64,000 bases of DNA from Cyclospora cayetanensis (lineage: Eukaryota > Apicomplexa > Conoidasida > Eucoccidiorida > Eimeriidae), in contig NW_020312602.1 in assembly GCF_002999335.1 (NCBI RefSeq), positions 62,001-126,000 of the forward strand, written 5' to 3'. Shown in pieces: positions 38,417-50,477 of the stretch (position 1 is the stretch's first letter; each line of letters begins with the position of its first letter). Below the pieces are notes generated by a model that did not search any database, was not told the DNA's origin, and saw nothing but the letters and a program-made list of their open reading frames with translations. Both the position numbers and the translations under genes were made by a program.

Positions 38417-41400
38417 TCAGCCCTCCAAAGTGTGGCTACCAATCCTTAACGAGAAACCACTGAGAGGTAGAGGCGGCCTTCCGCGGAACGAATGCCGGCT
38501 TCGGCGAGTGATAGGTGGTCCTATATTGAAGCAGCACACAAGAGACACTACTCGAGCGAAACGTTTCCTCATCAATACTGCGTCAGGCAGCAGCAGCAGC
38601 AACTCGACGAACCGCTGGCAACCAGGAAGAGCATAGAAGAACTGAAAAGGAGCGGCACGCCAAAAACTTTCTAACTCACCAAGAGAGGATTACCGTCGAT
38701 GCTGCTCGAAAGCTGCAAGTCTCGAGCTTTCAAGGTCTCGGCGCCAATACCCGCATCTAGCAGCGACTGCTTCAGCTGCGCAGTCGTGAGATTGCGATCA
38801 ACCTCTACCTGAGCCTCCTGAGCCTCGAGACCGTCCCCTTCCCGACAGACAACTGTCAGAAGCAGCGGCGCAGAGGCTCCACTTTCAGCAGCGACAGCAG
38901 ATGTGTTGTCTACACGCTGTCTCTTCGCCTCCGGAGCAGCTACTGACGTCTGTGACCCCGTGGCTGCAGCCTCCACACGGAGAGGGTCAACCTCGGCCTC
39001 CGCCTCGAGACGCTGCACACAGCGGCGAGACAGGGGAGGAAGGCGCGAAATGAGCGCGTGCGAGAGCGCGTTCACAAAAGCTCGCTGGGGAGAAAAAAGC
39101 GGAAAGGTGCTGGGAGAGTGAGCACCGAAGGATACTTGACTGGCGGACGCGAAACAAAGTAAGCAGGGAGGCAAGGAATACGCTTTGTATGATCAAAAGA
39201 GAACGACCCAAAGAACGACAGAAAAGGCACAAGATGAAACGAAGGGCGAAAACGACGCCCAAGGTAAGCGTAGCAAGTCTAGCAAAAGGTATTACTATGC
39301 TAACGACAAGACGGACCGCATGGTCATCAACTGAGCCAAATAGATCAGGACGCTTGGCCACAAACTGTGCGAGGTATCCCTCGACATCCTCCAGTGGAGC
39401 AAAAGCCGACTCGGCCTGTGCCTTCTCCAGAAAGCGGTCCTTCTGCTCTCTGCAATTAACAGACAGACGCCAACACCGCACCACATCTCGGCCCGTTTGA
39501 GCTCTCTCAAACACACTAAAACAGTACAACAGTAAACATCTCCACCCCTTCCCCCGCTTTCGCCCGTGGAAAACCTTGCAATGCGACCACTGTCGAAATA
39601 CTCCCCGTAGCAAATCGCCTTCAAGAGCGGCCCACAATAGGGTGGACTCCTTGACGTGAGCCGGCAACCAAAAGTCATGGAATCATCGAGCACACACAGG
39701 GTTTGTGCATATCATCGTGTGCAGCAGTGTAAGCTCTGCTTGAGGGCAGACCTACTTCCATTTCGGATCGAGCAGCAAGATTCTGAGATGATTCGTCATT
39801 TGGTCTGCGGCAATAAGCTGACCCGTGATCGGGCACCTCTGGAAACCGCTTGCGGCACCAGCAGCCGCCTGCCGCTTCTTGGGTCGAACATATCCCTTGA
39901 CAACTCTGAGGGGCGCAGTTTGGACCATTGGCTGAAGAAGAAGCGCAGACATGCATCGTACAATGCAAAAAATAAGGCACGTGGGGTGGCTAGGCACAAA
40001 GCTGAAAAAATGCATAGCTGTGCCCCTCTCAAGACACTCAGAAAGGCACGACGGTCCGCAGATACATATGCATAGATATATGTATACACATATATATTGA
40101 AATATACACATGCAGATATATATAGAGAGATATAGATATCTGCAGTCGGAGACCATTACAATACACACTTTCCACTGTAACGGCGCTTCGCAGTTTCCAC
40201 GGCACACTATGTAAGATGTCAGAGACAGTGAAAACGAGGCCGCTCGTAACGTGGGCATCATCAACAGGCAAGCATGGCGCATCTCTCAGTTCCCCTGCGC
40301 AAGAGTCACAGAGCCTCCTTTTCCTCTCAATTAAAGAGAGCGACAGGAGACCCTCAGATGCAGTTCCGCCTTTTGAGGCGAAGTCTCATCACCGCGCCGA
40401 AACCAGACATACACATACACACGTTCGCGACGCTTGCGCCTTGCATCAGAGCGCACGCAGTCCAATGCCATACATACAGGGAAAAAGGATGATAAGACCA
40501 CTTTTAGGAAGCGTATTTGGTGGAAATTTCTGTTTGAGCGACTGCAGAAGACAACTAGCGACGAGATACATGAGCCCGCAGTGTAGACTCGCCAGATCCT
40601 CTTGTTGTTCGGATTCTGGAGCAGCAGAACCAGGTGTAGCAGTATGACCGGCAGCACTTTCGGCAGCGGCCGGCTGCTGCTTCTGTGCTTCTTGCTGCTT
40701 GGCAGTCTCCTCCTCGTCTTCCGTTTCCATAGCCTCGTCATCATCATCTGCTCCTGCTCCCTCGATAAGCTTCGCGATCGAGTCCACCTTCTCTCCCTCT
40801 GTGCCTGTGGGAGCATCAGCAACGCCAGAAGCGACTTCAGACAACAGTGCCTTCGGTAGCTCCCTCGGTGCTGCTTTGAAGTCGATCGGTGCGGCGAGAG
40901 GCAGCCGTTCGTCTTCTTCCGTGAAATCAATCGTCTCCACAACGTGAAAGTCTGTCCACTCCAGCGACATCATAAGTCGCCTCTCTTCTTGCGTCTTTGT
41001 TTCCTTCTCCTTCCGCCGCTGCAGCTGCTGCCGTTCGTACAGCATACGCCGTCGGATCCGTGTCATCAGCGCCTGTCGGTTACCAGCCGTCTCCTTCAGC
41101 CCCTCGAGGGTCTCTTTCTGGGGAAGAAGGCACTTGGTGTATGCGTCCACGAGGGAAGCAAAGTAGGAAAACAAATGGTGAGAGGGCTTAAGAAACGCGA
41201 ACTGGGGGTTCTGTTGCTCTCGCTGAGCCAATCCAGCGAGGAATTTCTGGCCGTTCCGGGCGACAAATTGCGCACAGCAACGGATGATATCAAGGTCTAC
41301 AGGAGCAACCCATGGATGCTGCAGAATGTACTGACTTGGGGGTGGCGGTTCGATTTGCTGCTTGCTTGCTTCCTTCTCGCTTTCCCCTATTTGGGTAAGC

Positions 41401-41789
41401 ATTAACAGCTGCTGCTGCTTTTGCTGTTGCTGTTGCTGTTTCTGCTGCATGTCCCGAATGGCTTGCGGCACCTGGGGGGTGGGAGCAGCCTCTCCTGTGG
41501 CAAACTCCCTGACTTTCAGCTTGTAGAAAGCATGATACGGATTGTTTGGCAGCAAGAAACCGAACTTGGTGGCACTCTGTTCTCGCAAGACGCGCGACTC
41601 GAACTCTGCGCCGTTCTTGGCCACGAACTGGGCTGTTTTCTCGATAACGCCGCGCATATCTGCTGGTGGAAAAATCAAGTCAGGATGGGCTGATCCTGGA
41701 GAGCCCTCATGGGCCCCCCCTCCAGCGGGCGCTGCAGAGACTGCGGTAGGGGCCGAAGGCCTCTGAGGCAGCTCTACTGCGGTGCTCAT
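38417..41789 (-). CDS. SF3A1: Splicing factor 3A subunit 1 (SF3A1/PRP21)
   Basis: SF3A1 is part of the U2 snRNP SF3a complex in the nucleus, needed for branch-site recognition and prespliceosome formation. Exon 1 starts at ATG 41787-41789 and runs to about 40.57 kb. It has two SURP modules (VIEKTAQFVAKNGAEFESRV and DIIRCCAQFVARNGQKFLAG), a Gln run between them, and the PRP21 region (MTRIRRRMLYERQQLQRRKE, then SLEWTDFHVVETIDF). Exon 39756-39931 carries CPITGQLIAADQMTNHLRI, then LLLDPKWK. This joins in phase to 39317-39449 (EQKDRFLEKAQ), matching the family's conserved LLDPRW-EQRDR stretch. Exon 38680-39012 begins the C-terminal ubiquitin-like domain, completed in 38417-38641. The last intron would be only 38 bases. 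The far C-terminus runs beyond the family's usual end, so the stop is less certain. The family assignment is firm. Confidence 0.92.
40064..40141. repeat. ATAT/GATA-rich simple sequence in SF3A1 intron
   Basis: Imperfect (TA)n and GATATA units with ATACACAT blocks lie between the first and second SF3A1 exons, so they are probably intronic. Confidence 0.7.
41408..41451. repeat. CTG/CAG run encoding a Gln tract in SF3A1
   Basis: An imperfect trinucleotide tract encodes QQKQQQQQQKQQQ on the minus strand, between the two SURP modules. Such homopolymer runs are typical of eimeriid coding sequence. Confidence 0.8.
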
Positions 41790-42666
41790 TCTCCGCACGA
41801 GTGACGAGAGGCGAGCGATATCTCTGCAGAGGCGTGAGACACGGGATGGTGCAGCAGAAATGTACTACTGCGTCGCCCTCCGCCGTTGGAGGCGCTCGAG
41901 TGCTGGAGCTACCCTCGGGAGGTCAAGGGCCTTGAGAGCCCTTCAGCAGAAACAGACGAGCGCAAGGCGACGTGAAATGTAGCTGCTGAGGTTCTATGAG
42001 TACAAAAAGCCGCAGGAACCGCAAAAAGGGGGCAGCAAGGCCAGAGGCGCTGCAGCAGCCGCAGCAACTGCAGCAAGGAAGGCGTCCTCAAGAGGGGTGA
42101 GGGGAAGCCGCTAACCCTGGAAGTCCAAGAGCAACACGCAATTTAAGCCAAGGAGAAAAAGCCTCAGAAAATCACCCGCCGACCCTACAACCCCAGTCCA
42201 GCGTATCTTTAGCAACCACCAACGGAAAACCCGGCAGCAGCAGCTGCAGCAAGTGCAGCTGCTGCTGCTGCAAGTGCATGCGGCCCCGTCGAGCTCGCAA
42301 TGTGTGTCGTAAATGTCTACAGGTAGAGAAACTTCATCACCGCTTGTTCTCGAATACTTTTAGTAGCCTTAATTTCAAGACTTGAGTGTGAACCGACACC
42401 AACGGTTAAGGCATTAGCGCTACTATTCAGAGCCAGCTTATCACCACCTCCGGCGAGCTCCGGGTCGCCTCCACGGCCACAGAGGCTGTGTTTCAACTTC
42501 TCTGGCTAAAATTTTCGAATACACCGAGGCAAGAGTTGGTGAAAGAAGACGTGGAATCAGCTGGTGTTCGTGGAATCCAGTTTGTGTGGCGAGAGAGGCA
42601 GCGCAACTGGGGGGCAGATACATTTCGGCCGGAACGGCAAAACTGCCAACACACATTTTCTCGCAA
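41790..42666. promoter_or_regulatory. Shared upstream region of SF3A1 (minus) and APEH (plus)
   Basis: The SF3A1 start (41789) and the earliest likely APEH start (42667) face away from each other across 0.9 kb. No TATA-like element is obvious. The region holds a CAG/CTG hairpin (42234-42268). A bidirectional promoter is inferred from geometry only. Confidence 0.4.
42234..42268. repeat. Perfect inverted repeat of CAG/CTG units
   Basis: A 15-base arm at 42234-42248 (gcagcagcagctgca) is followed by a 5-base spacer and its exact reverse complement at 42254-42268. It lies in the intergenic region between the divergent SF3A1 and APEH genes and could form a stable hairpin. Confidence 0.85.
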
Positions 42667-45600
42667 ATGACGCACAAGAAACGCGCCGGCAAGCAGCATC
42701 AGGCGCAGCGGCATTCACGCGAGAGGAACCTGCAGCAACGGCACGAGGATGCCTCCCCACCTGGAGTAGAGCAGCAGCATCAGACAGCTCGCCCAGAGAC
42801 CAATGGACAGCAGCAGCAGCGCATGTTCAAGCGAGATCCTCAGGATTCTCTTAAGGACCAATGCCGCGCTTCTCGTGAACATGCGGATCTGATCGATCCT
42901 TCTGGCAGAATCGCTGTGAGTCTTCCTGGATCAGTGCTGAGATTTGCCTCTCTTCTAGCCAACAGGGCACTCCCACGCATGCAGAGCTAGAGACTTCGGA
43001 CTTGCGTTTTTTTGGATTTCAGTCTCCGAGCTAAGGCTCCCCCGGTGCGTGTGTGTGCTCGTAGGAAGTGCAGCGGCGGTTCCGTGTCTGCTGTGCAAAT
43101 GCTCTAGACGTCGGTGCTGCCCAGCTGCACGGGGTGGGCCCTGAAGGCGATCTCGCCCTTGTGCGCGTCTTTGCCACTCAGGTGACTCCGAACACTGTCT
43201 AATGCCACAACGCTTTAAAGAGAGAGCGACAAAGAAAGACAAATAGAAAGAGAGAGATATATATATGTATAGAAAGATAGATAGAAACAGAGAGAGAAAC
43301 AGAAAGAGTCTCCGCTGCCCTCTGCCTGTGCCCTTGGTCACCTTCAAACGCCCCCAAGCGCCTTCTTCATCTGACGCTCCGTTTGCGGCTTGTACTCTGA
43401 GCGTGATTATGCAGCGCATCTCTGAGAGAAAGAGGTGTCTCTCGATTTCCTGGTCCCCCACACTGAAGCAGCAACCGCTGCTAAGTGTAGTGCCCCTTGA
43501 AACGCCGCCTACCCTCGAGTTTTGTTCGCCCTCAGGTACGTTTTTTGCCGTATAGACCTAAGAGACCCCAGTATCGTCCCCGCCTTGCGCGTCTCATCGA
43601 GCAAGCTCACCTCACAGTGCGACGGCTGGTTCAAGGGCAGCCAGACACCAGCTTCATGACAGAGCGAGTCTTTGCTTTCCCGCAACCTAGGCAGAAAACT
43701 TGCGCCTTTTGCTGGATGGGTCGGCCTGTGCGAGTGCGGCTGTTTCTTGGGATGCCCGTAGTTCACAGCGACTGGTTCTTTGAAGGAGGCCGAACGTCTC
43801 TCATGGGGTGTAACCTGCAGGCATGGCGAGCGAGCAAGCGCGTGCATGCATGCATGAACTGTGCGCGTGTTGTTGCGGGCCGTGTCAGGAAAACTCGTTG
43901 CCCATCTGACGCCTCGTGCCGACAATGGGAAGGCTACGGGAGGGTCTGTAGGAGCAGGAGCACTGCCTCTTCAGCGGCTCGAGATCTGGGGTTCGAGTAG
44001 CAACACAGGCATTGGGTGTGTTTTGTGTCTTCCGGCCCCTCATGGCGTCTCCTGGCTGCCTCCTTACGGCGGAGGTTCCTTCTGCTCTGGCGATGAGAAC
44101 CTGTGAGCGACCTTCTCAGGGAGCCGCGCTGCTCTAGGGGCCTCATTTCTGTCCGACACACCTTGTTGTTTCGCCGCGCACGCCCGGGTAGCTAGGAGCC
44201 TCTGGCAAGTCGCATAGACTCTCAGCGGCAGGAGTCAGCACACGCAAGCGCTGCTAAGAGTGGCGACACAGGATTCCTTCGGTAGCTGCTGCGTGCTGCC
44301 CTGCAGCTTTGCATACGTCGCGGAGGCTGCCCAGCCGGAGAACAAGTCTCCTCTCGACACTTTCCTGTATAAAGACACCTGGGGAGAGCAGCTGCTGCAC
44401 CACTCCATCGGCAGAGTCTTTCTGGGGAGTGTAGCACCTGCAGTCTTGACCTCTCTCGAGCCTAACGAGCCATCCGCAAGCTACGCCCAAGTCAGTCAGT
44501 TTGGGGGCGGGGTGGGCCCTCTAAGGGCTTTGTGTGCTGCGCTTGCCTCGCAAATACACTTTTGGCTCAACCGCGGGTAGGTGCGCATTTGCATCCAAGC
44601 CACACGCTGTCACGTGCGGGGTCTCTCAATCAAATTGCGCTTCTTGCAGGCCAAATTCGTTCCCGACGGATCCGCCATCGTCTGCACGGAGATTCGATCT
44701 GCGCCTTACAGGTATGTTCCAGCGTGCCTAGCTACGCCCTCTGCTGCTGTTCCTGGATGCAAACGTACGCATTGGGGTCACCTCGCGAAATAATCTCAAT
44801 GTGAGGCGTCAGCAGCCACGTTTCTTTTCTGCGCTGTAGACTGGGGCTCAAGTTTTGCATCAACCGCCAATGTGCGATCCTCTTAGCGTCAGGCTCGTCG
44901 GGGAGACACCTTGCAGAGGCCCTTAGAAGCAAGGCCGCCTGTCATGGAGATCCCCTCGGATCCATCAGGCCGACTTGGTTGCAGCTTTCAGGAAAGGAGG
45001 ATTGGGCTGCCTGGGGAGCGAGGGTGTGCGAAGCTCCCGCATCCCCTCGCGAGGCCCTCCTGAGATTTGAAGTGATATACACCTCCTTGACAGAGGACTG
45101 CAGGGTGTGTAGGCACCTAGCAACCCCTTTTAGCGCGACTTCAGCGAGGGGGAAGGATGGGGGAAAGGGGTGGGAAGGATGGGGAAAAGGGGTCATGAGG
45201 GGGGAAGGATGGGGGAAGCGGCACACTCAATGCGAACACCTCGAAGGCACGGCAAAGGCAGCAACAGAGCACCCCAGATACTACTCGACTTACACACACG
45301 CACACGAGCTGCACACCATTCACGCAACGAGAGGCAACAAGACACTGCCACCAGCACCACAAGCTCGTCTCTGGAAGGCTGGTACTCGCTCTCTTACACG
45401 CACAGCATACCAAGAAAAGAAAGCCCTCAAGCAGTGCAGCTGGGGTCTGTTGTTTTGCTGCTGCCGCAGGAGACGCGGCCTCACTTTGGCAACACCCGCC
45501 TCCGCGTGGTTACTGTTATCCGAGCGAGTTCTTTGGACCCGTGGCGTGTGGAGGGCAGACGCACATTGTTGAATCCAAACCCCCTAGCAGATTGCAAGCA

Positions 45601-48600
45601 CCTTGCAGGCCGTTGCGTGGCTTCCAGTGAGGGTTGCTCTCCAACGGAGAGCTGGTCGAGCTGCGTGGCGGGGCCTCTGCGGGAGACAGAAACACCCACA
45701 GGGGGCAGAGAGGTCAGGCCCTTTGGAGGCTTCTGCGGATTCGATCTCCCACCATGGAGAACTCAAGGCTTTCTCCTGGCGAACACCTTCATCGGCTGCC
45801 GACAGACCGTCGTTGCCATCCTCACAGACGAGCGCGGTCAGGTCGACTCTAGGGGCTAGTGCTGCCGAGATCACATCCTGCTTCTGACGTCTGTGCTGTC
45901 AGCTGTCGAGATCCTTGTTTCTTTTACGGAGGGAGGGCTGGGGGATGACGGGCTTGAAATGTGTGGAGCTCGGCGAGCTGGCATGTGCGCTGTTTGCTGC
46001 GTAGCTGAAGGGCCCCGCGTGCGGCAACTTCAGCTGAACAAATCTCAAGGGCCGTCAACTTCCATGGAAATCAAGATGGCAGCGGCAGCAGCAGCAGTGG
46101 GAGATGTGAGCCTGTGGGACGTTAGGGGTGAATGGATTCTCGTTCAAACCAGCAGTCCTGTGCATGTTCCTGCTCTCGTTCTTGCAAAACTGAGGGCTTC
46201 GGCTTCCGCAAAGGAGAGCTGCAATGAGGGCGACTTGATGGGCTCTCCGATTGTGGCAGATATCGTCCACGCCATGGTGTTGAGGGGCCCCCACGAGGCC
46301 TTAGACGGGGTGAGCGGGGACAAACGGGGTCCAAATGCACTTCGAACAAAGGGGCAAGCCACTCTAGATGTGCGTGTCTTCAAGGTGCTGCTGTGCCTGA
46401 CATGTGGGTCTGTTGCTCGCATTAGCTTTCTCGTTGAGAAGGCCGTGGGCACATGTCGGCAGCCTTCCTGTGTGCTTCCGTTCTCTCTCTTCAGGCAGTG
46501 AACAAGCTGCAGCTGCATATGCTCACACTGTCACTGTACCACTTGGAGTGCCAGCGCCACTGGCTGCTGCGGCTAGGGGCCCCCCCCAAAGGTCCTTCCC
46601 TCCCCAGTTTGGCCGTCTTCATCCACGGGGGCCCCCACGCATGCGCAACTTGCGCGTACAGCCGGTATGTTCTCTTTTTGACCACCATAGGATTCGATGT
46701 CTTGGTGGTGAACTACAGAGGCTCCGCAGGTTTCGGTCAGGACGAACTCGTCTCAATTCACGGTCCGTAGAGCGAGAAAGACAGAAAGAGAAAGACACAC
46801 AAACGCACACACACACACAGAGAGAGAGAGACAGAAAGAGTCCGGGTGCCTCTTTTGTTTCCGTTCCGGTCAGCTTATACGATGTAGCAGCCCCCTCGAA
46901 GGAAGCACTGCGTTTTCCTTTCCTTTTGACTTGTGAACTGGTGCAAGGGCCAGAGAGATGGCCATTAAATTGCTTTTGCAAGGTCTGAAAAGCTGCTGCT
47001 GCTGCTTCAGGTCGCGCTGGCCGTCAAGACGTGGAGGACGTGGAAGAGATTGTGAGTAGAGTTGTTCAAAGGTGAGGGGTGCCTCTCGGCTGCAGCGACG
47101 TCTTCTAGCTCTTGCCTGGCGCTTAGTATGCAAGACAGCCAGTATGACACACAGTGACATACATCCATGCGCACCCTTCGCTGATACACTGCGGCCTCCC
47201 TCTGCACAAGGGCCTCCCCACGATCTTCGAGGCTCTGCGCCAAGCATTCAGGTTCGGCTACAACCGGAACCGTTGCGTGGTCATGGGAGGATCTCACGGG
47301 GGATTTCTTACTTGCCACCTCATTGGGCAGGTTCGTTTTATTAATAGCACTGGTGAAATGCCATGTCTGTCTTCTGTGTGATTTTCTGCATATCTATAAA
47401 TATATATATATCGGTGCTTGCTTCCGGTGCCTTGCTGTCGTGAAAAGGTGTTCCGGAAGGCAGCTGCTGCCCCCAAACTGCGCGTTCAGGGGCTGAAAGG
47501 CGCGCATTTGGAGCTGACTCTGATTTCATATCCTCTCGGCTGCCAAATTAACTGTGCATAGTGCTAGATGTCAAGGCAAAGTGCGCTCTGCTCTTTTTCC
47601 TGCTCAGTTTCCTAAGCTTTTCAGTGCAGCGTCCGCGAGAAACCCCGTCACCTATATTCCGGCTATGTTTGCCTCCTCCGATATACCCGGTAGGTACACC
47701 AGAGAAAGGAGCTGCTTGCTTCTTAAGCTTTCATGCCGCAGCCATACCAGCGGATCCACTTCCTCCTGTCGTCAGATATAAACCGCAGAAGTGATGCTCT
47801 CACTGTGCCCTTGCGGCCACCTCGTGAGCCCTTGTCGCTTTTCGCCTGTTTTACTGCAGTGCCATGAGCTCCTGGGTTCCTTGTCCAATTGGCTGTTTCC
47901 CAATGTCTCGATGTTGCATAAAACACCTTCTGAAAACTAGCCCGTGGTTCTCTTTCTGCTTTTGCCGCTGCCTGTTTCTATCGAGCAAGCACGTGCGAGG
48001 GTTTCTTTGGCCTCGCGGCGATCCATCTCCGAATTACGATCGCATGTTGCATCAGCTTGTGCCTTCCCTCATGCGTTCTTGCAGACTTCGTCTTCCCAGT
48101 CTCCTGCGGAAAAGACTTTGAATTCGACAAACCGCCAACAGAAGAAGCTATCGTGAAAATGCAGCATCTTTCCCCCACGGAGTATGTGGGATCTATACAG
48201 ACCCCCATTCTCCTGGCACTCGGCGCTAAGGACCAGCGAGTCAGTCTTATAGAGCATAATACAACCACATACAACAAAGCACACAATACATGCACAGCTG
48301 AGGCTGCTGCTCTCCAGTGCAATGCGCCCTTGGGAAGCTTTTTGTATCAGGACACCCCCGAGCTGCAGGCGGAGTCAAAACGCGTCTCTGTCCTTCTGAC
48401 TGTCGCTGCAGTGCTATGCTAGAAACGATTGCCTTTGTATGCTCATGAGTAGGGAGGGCATGCGCCTCTGCTAGCATCCACTGCATTCGGCAAACAGCAC
48501 CGTTGTGTCCACGCACTACGCGCATGCGTTGCGGGATCCTAAATGTCTTGGTTTACAGCTGCTCTTTTCTGTTTCCTAAGGCATATATATAGCAGAACGA

Positions 48601-49029
48601 AAATCGCGGTCCGTTTCGTGTTTCGTTAGCGGATAATGTCATGCTCTTCGTAGCCTTGCTGGACTGTTTTTCTTTCACGACCCCTTTGCAGTCTCCTGCC
48701 ACTTGTGCTATTTTTTATTCAGGTTCCGCCGTCGCAAGGCCTTCTTTTTTGGAAGCTTCTGAATGGCAATGGTGCGCGTCCCTCTGCTCTCTTCGATGCC
48801 CCCACCGCACGCGTTTTCTTTGCCCTTCCTCCTCTTGAATAACAAGATTGTGCGCCTTTTTCCTCTCGCGTTTGCATCTCCTTCTGCTGCAGGGAAGAAG
48901 AGCAAGCTGCTTTGGTACCCGGAAGATAACCACAGCTTGGACACCCCAGTGACGGACGCTGACTACTGGACCAACACGGCTAGCTGGTTTCTGGAGCACG
49001 TCTCGCAAGAAGTTCTCCCTCCCCTTTAG
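42667..49029 (+). CDS. APEH: Acylaminoacyl-peptidase (S9C prolyl oligopeptidase family)
   Basis: This serine peptidase removes N-acylated residues from blocked peptides, usually in the cytosol. The propeller part matches the family in order: LEFCSPSG and LEIW (43.4-44.0 kb), FAYVAEAAQPENKSPLDTF and WGEQLLHHSI (44.3 kb), FVPDGSAIVCTEI (44.65 kb), LGLKFCINRQCA (44.83 kb), FGGFCGFDLPPWR (45.7 kb) and LWDVRGEWILVQTS (46.1 kb). The alpha/beta hydrolase part is in exons 46495-46762 (IHGGPHA, VVNYRGSAGFGQ), 47011-47071, ~47211-47330 (nucleophile VVMGGSHGGF), 47608-47689 (ARNPVTYIPAMFASSDIP), 48087-48239 (LALGAKDQR, catalytic Asp), 48723-48771 and 48893-49029 (YPEDNHSL, catalytic His). Most joins in the hydrolase half are phase-consistent. 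Stop TAG is at 49027-49029. The N-terminal exons before 43.4 kb and the start are uncertain; the ATG at 42667 in a Gln/Arg-rich exon ending at a GTGAGT donor is one option. Confidence 0.9.
43205..43312. repeat. Purine-rich GA/GATA microsatellite
   Basis: A run of AG, GATA and AT units lies just upstream of the 43.4 kb APEH exon, consistent with an intron or 5' region rather than coding sequence. Confidence 0.7.
43843..43856. promoter_or_regulatory. Extended TGCATGCATGCATG palindrome
   Basis: Overlapping copies of TGCATGC, the core bound by an ApiAP2 factor in related parasites, lie inside the APEH gene between exons. Similar extended copies occur at 783-792, 15874-15883 and 16163-16177. Whether it is functional here is unknown. 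Confidence 0.35.
45147..45217. repeat. G-rich minisatellite (GGGAAGGATGGGG units)
   Basis: Three to four tandem copies of a 13-25 base purine unit with core GGAAGGATGGGG lie inside the APEH gene between propeller exons, most likely in an intron. The plus strand has several G3-G5 runs in close succession. Confidence 0.8.
46764..46842. repeat. GA/CA microsatellite in APEH intron
   Basis: AGAAAGAC units, then (CA)n, then (GA)n directly follow the donor at 46763 of the exon carrying the oxyanion HGGP motif. Confidence 0.75.
47388..47412. repeat. Short (AT)n run in APEH intron
   Basis: An ATAAATATATATATAT run follows the active-site Ser exon, inside an intron. Confidence 0.7.
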
Positions 49030-50477
49030 CCGACGGCAAGAGGCAGCGGGAGGTGAGAAAGCACAGGCTGTCCTGTGGATCGACTGTGCGGCTCTGTTGG
49101 TGGCTGCCCCGACGTGGATTCAACGGCTGCTGCTCACCAAGGTGCACACACAGTCACGCTGGAGAGGCACTCAAGAAGTCAAAATAGACCTGACGGCTTG
49201 GCGATAAGGAGCCAGGAGGGGCATGAAAGCCAGATCCACTGCTGCCGACAGTGTCACAAGGCACCCGCGGGAGGTACCACTGAATAGAGCCCGCTGCTGC
49301 GCGTCGTTCCTCTACAGAGCGCATTCTGCTAGGGTGGCAGTAGAGAAGCTTGGCTCTAGTCGGGATCACTTTTTTCACCTTCAGATTTGATCTCTAAAGC
49401 CTTTTTCTCGGCTTCTCGAACACTCTACAATGCAGGGACGCTTGACTACAATTTTCATGCACCCACACACAGGGGTCGGTGCAGGCGACAAGGTATTCTC
49501 TTGTGGTGCATCGCGCTACAACCGTCTCTCTCGTGACTTGATAAGGTGTTTTAAAAAAACATAGTTTTTAGTTATGCAACTCCCGGCGGGCAATGGCGCT
49601 CTCGGTGACAAGCCACATGTAAGATACACCCAGGGGTTCAGGCGTTTTAGTCTCAAAAATCTGGCACCAAGCCACCGAAGAAGCTGCTGTCGAACGTTTT
49701 GTCGACAAGCTCTGTATGCAGTGCTCGAGTTCAACGAGGCTCGAAGGATTTGAGATAACAGTCCGGCAGCCAGCCATCCAGCCAGCTGCACAGGTGTGCT
49801 GCGGCTGAATGGCTAGTGTATCCAGGTAGACGTCGCCATTTGCAGACCGCCGTCAGGGCCAGTGTAATCTAGCTGCACTATTCAAAGCAGAGAGACGCAG
49901 AAGCTCTAGATAAAGGGACACTAGGGAATGCATTGGTATGGGGGCTCTGCGAGGTTGCCCAAAGAGGCGCAAACATCAAAGGTCTCATCAGTTGTCGCAT
50001 ATCCCCGTAGTTCTACGTACTGCGGCGCTGCTGCAAGATCTGCCGAGATCCTAAAAAGAGACTTGTGGTGTCCAGCGTGGGCTGGTCTGAGGCACAGACA
50101 TAAGCGAACTCATCCTCAATATCAGAACTGCCAAGCCGAGAGGAACAAACAGCATAGGAGCGGCTGAATACACATTTCTCAGAGGCCGTGGGTGATGCAG
50201 AATCAGATGGAAAGCATAATATCAACACACACAGGACAAGAAAGCAAGAATTTTGGGCTTGCTGGTTTTGCGTCATCTGTTCACATCTCTCACGTAAAGC
50301 ATATTATGATGGTCGCCTCGTTGCGGCCTTCCTCTGCCCCTGTGCGGCTTCCCAGTGTTCCGGTGGTGAAGCTGAACTTGAAACTACTGGTTTGGCCGTC
50401 TTGGGTTTCTTTCTGAAGAAGGTTTCAAAGACGAACGGGGGGAGACATCCGTGCATAGGACCTTAGGTTAACCGTGT
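49030..50477. other. Convergent intergenic region
   Basis: 1.4 kb between the stop of APEH (plus) and the stop of the ASH protein (minus), so both 3' UTRs fall here. No coding exon is recognised. Confidence 0.5.

Noticed and set aside
44979..45859. Plus-strand frames of 197 and 229 codons
   Set aside because: They run through the minisatellite and introns of APEH. Only short parts (about 45.7-45.8 kb) match the peptidase.
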